From contig CAJKBH010000016.1 in the NCBI GenBank assembly GCA_905198125.1, positions 5,385-69,384 of the forward strand: a stretch of 64,000 bases of DNA, given 5' to 3'. Origin of the DNA: an uncultured Porphyromonadaceae bacterium (lineage in GTDB: Bacteria > Bacteroidota > Bacteroidia > Bacteroidales > Muribaculaceae). A program made the position numbers and the translations under genes. Each line of letters opens with the position of its first letter. The first letter of the stretch is position 1. The notes beneath the pieces are model-generated. The model made no database searches, was not told where the DNA came from, and saw only the letters and a list, made by a program, of their open reading frames with translations. Below, piece after piece: positions 60,183-64,000 of the stretch.

Positions 60183-61361
60183 TCACGCGGTGTGAATGTT
60201 CATATTGTCGACGATGCCGATGGCTGCCTCCGTGCCGAGACGGTGGGCCTCGGCGATGTCGTCGAGGGAATTGATGCTTGTAACGGCCACCTTCTGCAGT
60301 GTCCTGTCGGCCACGGTGTAAAGGTCGGTGAACGGGATGCGTTCATGCAGGAATGCCTTTACGGCCACTTCGTTGGCGGCGTTAAGCAGTGTGGGCGCGG
60401 TGCCACCTGTGCCTACGGCGTCGAAAGCGAGACGCAGCAGGGGGAATTTCTCCATGTCCGGGAGGAAGAAAGAGAGGTTGGCGTGGTCGGCCAGCGACAG
60501 ATGATGCTGCGGAGCCGGGAGACGTTCGGGGTATCCGAGCGCATAACGTATGGGCATACGCATGTCGGGGTCGGCCAACTGGGCCTTGACCGAGCCGTCG
60601 ATGAATTCCACCAAGGAATGCACCACCGATTCGGGATGCACCAGGATGTCGATGTTTGCGGGCTGTATGTCGAACAGCCACCGGGCCTCGATCATCTCGA
60701 ATCCCTTGTTCATCATCGAGGCCGAGTCGATGGTGACTTTGGCGCCCATGTCCCAGTTGGGATGCTTCAGGGCCTGGGCCGGAGTCACGGTGCTTAGCTC
60801 CTCGCGCGGCATGGTGCGGAACGGGCCGCCGCTGGCGGTGAGTATCAGCTTGCGGATGTCCTCGTGATGTTCCCCCTGCAGGCATTGGAATATGGCGGAA
60901 TGCTCGGAATCGACGGGTAGGATCGAGGCGTTGTTGCGTCGGGCCGTGGCCGTCACTATCTCGCCGGCGGCTACGAGGGTTTCCTTGTTGGCCAGCGCGA
61001 CGGTCTTGCCGCGTTCCAGGGCGTTGAGCACGGGCGCAAGGCCGCTGTAGCCCACCATCGCGCCCACCACGATGTCGTTGTCAAGGTGTCGTGCGGCTTC
61101 GGCTATGGCCTCGGCGCCGGCGGCAGTGCCGATGCCCGAACCGTGCAGAGCCTCGCGCAGTGAGGGTAGGGCCGATTCGTCGGCTATCACCACAAAGTCG
61201 GGGTGATGGCGTAAGGCTTGCTCGGCCAGCAACTGCCAGTTACGGCCAGCCGTTAGTATCCGGGCGCGGAAACGCTCCGGATGCGATTCTATTACATCGA
61301 GTGTCTGGGTGCCGATGCTGCCGGTACTGCCCAATATCGTTATGTCCTGTTGTGTTGCCAT
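60183..61361 (-). CDS. dxr: 1-deoxy-D-xylulose-5-phosphate reductoisomerase
   Basis: 392 residues from ATG 61361; the extra 13 residues of a longer frame would overlap the promoter and look non-native. It converts DXP to MEP in the isoprenoid pathway using NADPH. The Rossmann motif 'ILGSTGSIGTQTLDVIESHP' opens the protein. The metal and substrate region 'LPVDSEHSAIFQCLQGE' and 'LTASGGPFR' is intact, as is 'KVTIDSASMMNKGFEMIEARWLF', kept here as shorter parts TIDSASMMNKG and EMIEARWLF. It precedes rseP on the same transcript. Confidence 0.96.
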   Translation of the reverse strand: MATQQDITILGSTGSIGTQTLDVIESHPERFRARILTAGRNWQLLAEQALRHHPDFVVIADESALPSLREALHGSGIGTAAGAEAIAEAARHLDNDIVVGAMVGYSGLAPVLNALERGKTVALANKETLVAAGEIVTATARRNNASILPVDSEHSAIFQCLQGEHHEDIRKLILTASGGPFRTMPREELSTVTPAQALKHPNWDMGAKVTIDSASMMNKGFEMIEARWLFDIQPANIDILVHPESVVHSLVEFIDGSVKAQLADPDMRMPIRYALGYPERLPAPQHHLSLADHANLSFFLPDMEKFPLLRLAFDAVGTGGTAPTLLNAANEVAVKAFLHERIPFTDLYTVADRTLQKVAVTSINSLDDIAEAHRLGTEAAIGIVDNMNIHTA

Positions 61362-61370
61362 TTCAAAGAG

Positions 61371-61401
61371 CAAAGTTACGAAAAAAAAGGCACACCGCAA
61401 A
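61371..61401 (-). promoter_or_regulatory. Promoter of dxr, near-leaderless
   Basis: Minus strand TTTG (61401-61398), 19 nt, TAACTTTG (61378-61371), 9 nt before the dxr ATG at 61361. It fixes the dxr start by excluding the longer frame. Confidence 0.75.
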
Positions 61402-61440
61402 GTTGATGAAAACGGAGGGGTGGGATGGAGAGGTGGGATG

Positions 61441-61475
61441 GGAGCGGAGCTCCTGACGGAAACGGCTTCGCGAGG
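61441..61475 (+). repeat. 35-bp REP-like hairpin element, copy C
   Basis: GGAGC, loop GGA, GCTCC (61441-61453), TG, then ACGGAAACGGCT, T, CGCGAGG to 61475. Preceded by GGGATGGAGAGGTGGGATG. It lies between the M23 gene stop and the dxr start, antisense to both. Confidence 0.85.
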
Positions 61476-61541
61476 GTGAAAGACGAGTGGAGGATTGGGC
61501 TGTTATAAGGAGAGTAGGGGCTATTACGGGGAGGGCAGGGG

Positions 61542-62360
61542 CTATTGTAAGAAGGAATAGGGGACGAGAGGGGTGGCGTTGTGCCAGAGGCGGAGCTGCA
61601 TCCAGCGGGTGGCGCGGGAGTCGGGGTTGGCGGGATAGGCGATGGGCTGCCCGCCGTTGACGGCGTCGCCGTTCACCACCAGGGGGGTGCCGGCATGGGA
61701 ATATGACGATACGAAGCCGCGGGCGTGCTGTATAAGGATGGTGTAGCCGTGCATGGATGCGTGATAGTACACTGCCAGCACCGTGCCGTCGGCCACGGCC
61801 TGGATCGGGGCGTCGGATGTGAGCAGTATTGTCGGGTCCACGGCCTTGCGGGAGTTTTCGGGGAAATATGCGTGCGGGGAGACAGGTCCGAAAAGCATTC
61901 CGTCGGCGTCGAGCGGCGCCAGCACCGAGATGTTGAACCGTTCGCGCTCGTCCATGGCGGAAACGAAGCGCTTTTCGGCCGGTGATGCATCGGGAAGCAT
62001 GTCGGGGTCGTAGTCGCCGGATATGGAGTCGGCCGGTTCGGTGTCGGTGACGGAACGTCCTGGATTTGAGATTCGGCGGTAGTTCTCGATCCAGGCATTG
62101 GTCAGCGCTACCTGTCGCGAAAGCGAGTCAATGCGTATCATGGCCTGCTGCGCCTCGATGCGCTGCGCTTCGGGCACATACGACGGCAGAAGATGTCGCA
62201 TGGGAGTGTACGCCAGCAGCAGGGCCGTAACGAATATCAACAGCAGGATAATCAACGACAGGCCGAGCCATATACGCACGGGCGTAAGGACGAGCGAGAC
62301 GCGCCGACGCAGGTGCGCCTCGTCTTCAAGGTTGAGCCGGTATATGCGTTTTTGTCTCAT
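61542..62360 (-). CDS. Membrane-anchored M23/LytM-like protein with degenerate zinc site
   Basis: 272 residues from ATG 62360; three extra codons upstream would overlap the promoter. A cytoplasmic basic N-terminus ('MRQKRIYRLNLEDEAHLRRR') is followed by one membrane helix (about 33-55), a short coiled region (about 70-95), and a C-terminal LytM-like domain ('APIQAVADGTVLAVYYHASM', 'GYTILIQHARGFVSSYSHAG'). Active M23 enzymes end with HLHFE; here the aligned stretch reads WMQLRL, and the first HxxxD is not evident. It is thus probably a non-catalytic LytM factor that regulates an amidase or binds peptidoglycan. Confidence 0.82.
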   Translation of the reverse strand: MRQKRIYRLNLEDEAHLRRRVSLVLTPVRIWLGLSLIILLLIFVTALLLAYTPMRHLLPSYVPEAQRIEAQQAMIRIDSLSRQVALTNAWIENYRRISNPGRSVTDTEPADSISGDYDPDMLPDASPAEKRFVSAMDERERFNISVLAPLDADGMLFGPVSPHAYFPENSRKAVDPTILLTSDAPIQAVADGTVLAVYYHASMHGYTILIQHARGFVSSYSHAGTPLVVNGDAVNGGQPIAYPANPDSRATRWMQLRLWHNATPLVPYSFLQ

Positions 62361-62366
62361 TTTTTG

Positions 62367-62374
62367 CAAAATTA
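62367..62374 (-). promoter_or_regulatory. -7 element before the M23-like gene, near-leaderless
   Basis: Minus strand TAATTTTG (62374-62367), 6 nt before the ATG at 62360. It decides the start codon, since the next upstream ATG (62369) lies inside the element. No clear -33 TTTG. Confidence 0.6.
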
Positions 62375-62433
62375 TAAAAATATGATGAAATAATGATGAT
62401 TTATTTGCGAAATGTTAAAAAATATAAGGGCAA

Positions 62434-62730
62434 TTTGTTTGTAATTCGGAAAAAATGTGTAATTTTGCGCTGAAATGTCGTATTTTAACAATTGCTAAAT
62501 GCAATGCGTCGCCCGGGGAAGCCCCCGGACGGCTTGATTGTGTTTGGAATGTTAAAAGATTTCACTATAAATGAAATGTCGGCTAAGTATAACTAACCCA
62601 AAACCTTAACCCGAAAAGTTAAAAAATAATCGGCTGTCCGAAAGTTAAAACTTGAGTTTGTGCAAACAAATTAAAAGTTCTTAACGTTTAACTGATAAAT
62701 TGAAAACAAACACATCTAAAATCACAAGTT
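62434..62730 (+). promoter_or_regulatory. Promoter and long leader of the OmpA-family gene
   Basis: TTTG at 62434-62437 and again at 62438-62441, then TAATTTTG at 62460-62467, give a start site near 62473. The leader to the ATG at 62731 is about 258 nt. It contains a GC-rich hairpin (CCGGGG/CCCCCGG, about 62510-62530) in an otherwise A/T-rich stretch. No ORF. Long leaders are usual for abundant Bacteroidota OmpA-like proteins and may give stability or regulation. Confidence 0.6.
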
Positions 62731-63975
62731 ATGAAAGCTAAGAATCTTTACTACGTGATGGCCCTGTGTGCTGCCGGCGCATTCGCTTGCAACAGCGCAT
62801 CCGCACAGGACGTTTTCGTGGACGATGCTGTTTCGGTAACGGAGTTTACCTGTGACAACAACGACCACTATTTCTCGAATTGGCGTGACAACTGGTTCAT
62901 CGAGGTCAGCGCCGGCGGCAACCAGCCTCTGGTAGAGCGCGGACTCGCAGCAGACCAGATGAAGAGCGTGGACGGCGCACTCTGGACCGGTACATACAGT
63001 GTAGGTTTCGGCCGTTGGGTATCCCCCTACATCGGATTCCGTTTCAAGGGTATCGGTGGCTCGATCCACTACTGCTATCCCCAGCCAAACCAGACCACAG
63101 GCGAAGGTTTCATGCACATGAAGGCCGCCAACCTGCAGGTTGAAATGATGTGGGATATGTTGAACTCCATCAGCTACAACCCCAAGCGCGTGTTCAGCAT
63201 CATTCCGTTCTTCGGTCTTGGTGGCGGCGTAAGCTGGGATTTCACCAATAAAGGTCACAAGGTTGGCGAGATTCCCGCTGCATGGCCCGCAGAGCACGCA
63301 AAGCGCGTACAGTGGACTCTCCCTGTATCCGCAGGTATCCAGTTCCGTTTCCGTCTGTGCAAGTATGTTGACTTCTTCGCTGAGGCCCGCGCACAGTTCT
63401 ACGGCGACAACTGGAACAACATCGCACGCGGTTGCTCCGTCGACGCTCTGGTAAGCGCTATGGGCGGTTTCAACTTCAACATCGGCGGCCGTGGCTGGAA
63501 CACATTCAACGAGTGCAACTATGTATCGCAGATCGCCGCTCTGAACGGTCAGGTCAACGACCTCCGCGCCCAGCTGCTGGCTTGCGGTCAGGAAGTGGCT
63601 GCCCTCCAGGCTCAGCTCCCCTGCCCCGAGGTTCAGAAGGATTGCGTGAACGCTCCTCTGATGAGCACCGTTCGCTTCATGATCAACTCCGACAAGATCA
63701 TGCCTACCGAGGAGGTTAACGTTTACAACATGGCCGAGTGGCTGAAGGCTAACCCCAACGAGAAGATCATGGTTGTAGGTTACGCCGACAAGGATACCGG
63801 TACAGCCGAGTACAACATGGGTCTGTCCGAGCGTCGTGCCAACGCAGTTGCAAAGGCTCTGACCGACACTTACGGAATCGCAGCAGATCGTCTGACTGTT
63901 AAGTGGGACGGCAGCGATGTTCAGCCCTACAGCACCAACGACTGGAACCGTATCGTAATCTTCACTCAGAAGTAA
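62731..63975 (+). CDS. OmpA-family outer-membrane protein
   Basis: 414 residues. Signal peptide 'VMALCAAGAFACNSASAQD'. An eight-strand-type barrel (about 40-265, 'FIEVSAGGNQPLVERGL', 'GRWVSPYIGFRFKGIGG', 'LPVSAGIQFRFRLCKYVDFF') is followed by a short coiled coil ('LNGQVNDLRAQLLACGQEVA'). The peptidoglycan-binding OmpA domain (about 310-414) has 'TVRFMINSDKIMPTEE', 'NPNEKIMVVGYADKDTG' and 'LSERRANAVAKALTD', with the Asp/Arg pair that binds diaminopimelate. It links outer membrane and cell wall and is usually highly expressed. Confidence 0.94.
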   Translation: MKAKNLYYVMALCAAGAFACNSASAQDVFVDDAVSVTEFTCDNNDHYFSNWRDNWFIEVSAGGNQPLVERGLAADQMKSVDGALWTGTYSVGFGRWVSPYIGFRFKGIGGSIHYCYPQPNQTTGEGFMHMKAANLQVEMMWDMLNSISYNPKRVFSIIPFFGLGGGVSWDFTNKGHKVGEIPAAWPAEHAKRVQWTLPVSAGIQFRFRLCKYVDFFAEARAQFYGDNWNNIARGCSVDALVSAMGGFNFNIGGRGWNTFNECNYVSQIAALNGQVNDLRAQLLACGQEVAALQAQLPCPEVQKDCVNAPLMSTVRFMINSDKIMPTEEVNVYNMAEWLKANPNEKIMVVGYADKDTGTAEYNMGLSERRANAVAKALTDTYGIAADRLTVKWDGSDVQPYSTNDWNRIVIFTQK

Positions 63976-64000
63976 TCGAGACTTATAGAAATAAGGAAGG

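Overview
The window is a chromosomal segment of a Bacteroidota bacterium, most likely order Bacteroidales and probably Muribaculaceae. The order rests on Bacteroidota-type promoters (TTTG, about 19-20 nt, then TAnnTTTG) in front of many genes, type IX secretion regulators (PorX, PorW) with a candidate cargo protein, and SusD-era style lipoproteins and outer-membrane barrels. The family is an inference from the moderately high GC content and gene content. No rRNA is present, so it cannot be fixed from sequence alone.

Layout. 1-2974 is an AT-rich relic of a defence island: the end of a restriction-modification protein, an unrecognised two-gene membrane/coiled-coil unit, a frameshifted AlbA_2 fragment, an intact YhcG-type PDDEXK nuclease and a RhuM stub. 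2969-6453 (minus) holds DUF2752, a CD225 protein, tyrS and an M28 peptidase. 6567-7821 is a DUF4143 ATPase bracketed by two near-identical 18-bp-stem palindromes. 7841-13407 (minus) carries a Sel1 protein, porX and porW. 13473-19509 (minus) is an acyltransferase plus a TolC/HlyD/two-permease exporter. 19738-27435 has a MATE pump, an AlbA_2 protein with a repeat linker, a likely structured RNA leader, three envelope genes and a RAYT transposase beside a REP-like array and tRNA-Arg(TCT). 27941-35472 (plus) holds a hydrolase, a GH5 mannanase-like enzyme, cdd, ychF and a GNAT / ATP-grasp / SDR trio. 35722-43708 has a PurF-like protein without the N-terminal cysteine, a 10-bp repeat array, a 30-residue small ORF, a polysaccharide flippase, and divergent ruvB and pheT followed by a yebC-family gene. 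44071-51324 has a GT2/LAB_N pair, the cargo candidate, tRNA-Arg(CCT), the yceD-rpmF-fabH run, era and a drastically shortened der. 51533-53148 is a decayed AlbA_2 gene, and 53264-54577 an unrecognised protein. 54865-62360 (minus) holds an AlkD-like protein, dipeptidyl-peptidase III, an rlmI-like gene with one amber stop, rseP, dxr and a degenerate M23 protein. 62731-63975 is an OmpA-family barrel.

How parts fit together. PorX, PorW and the C-terminal sorting-like domain of the 45.8-kb protein point to a working type IX secretion system. The LpxL-like acyltransferase, LAB_N/GT2 pair, flippase, dxr, fabH and rseP are envelope genes. The least expected content is repetitive. A 35-bp hairpin element occurs three times in intergenic gaps, with a possibly related array next to a RAYT gene. 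AlbA_2 genes appear in three states (intact, decayed, remnant), and the two longer ones both carry 12-bp repeat linkers at the same point. A promoter-to-T-run leader near 22.8-23.1 kb has mutually exclusive stems. All family calls come from reading motifs; no database search was possible.
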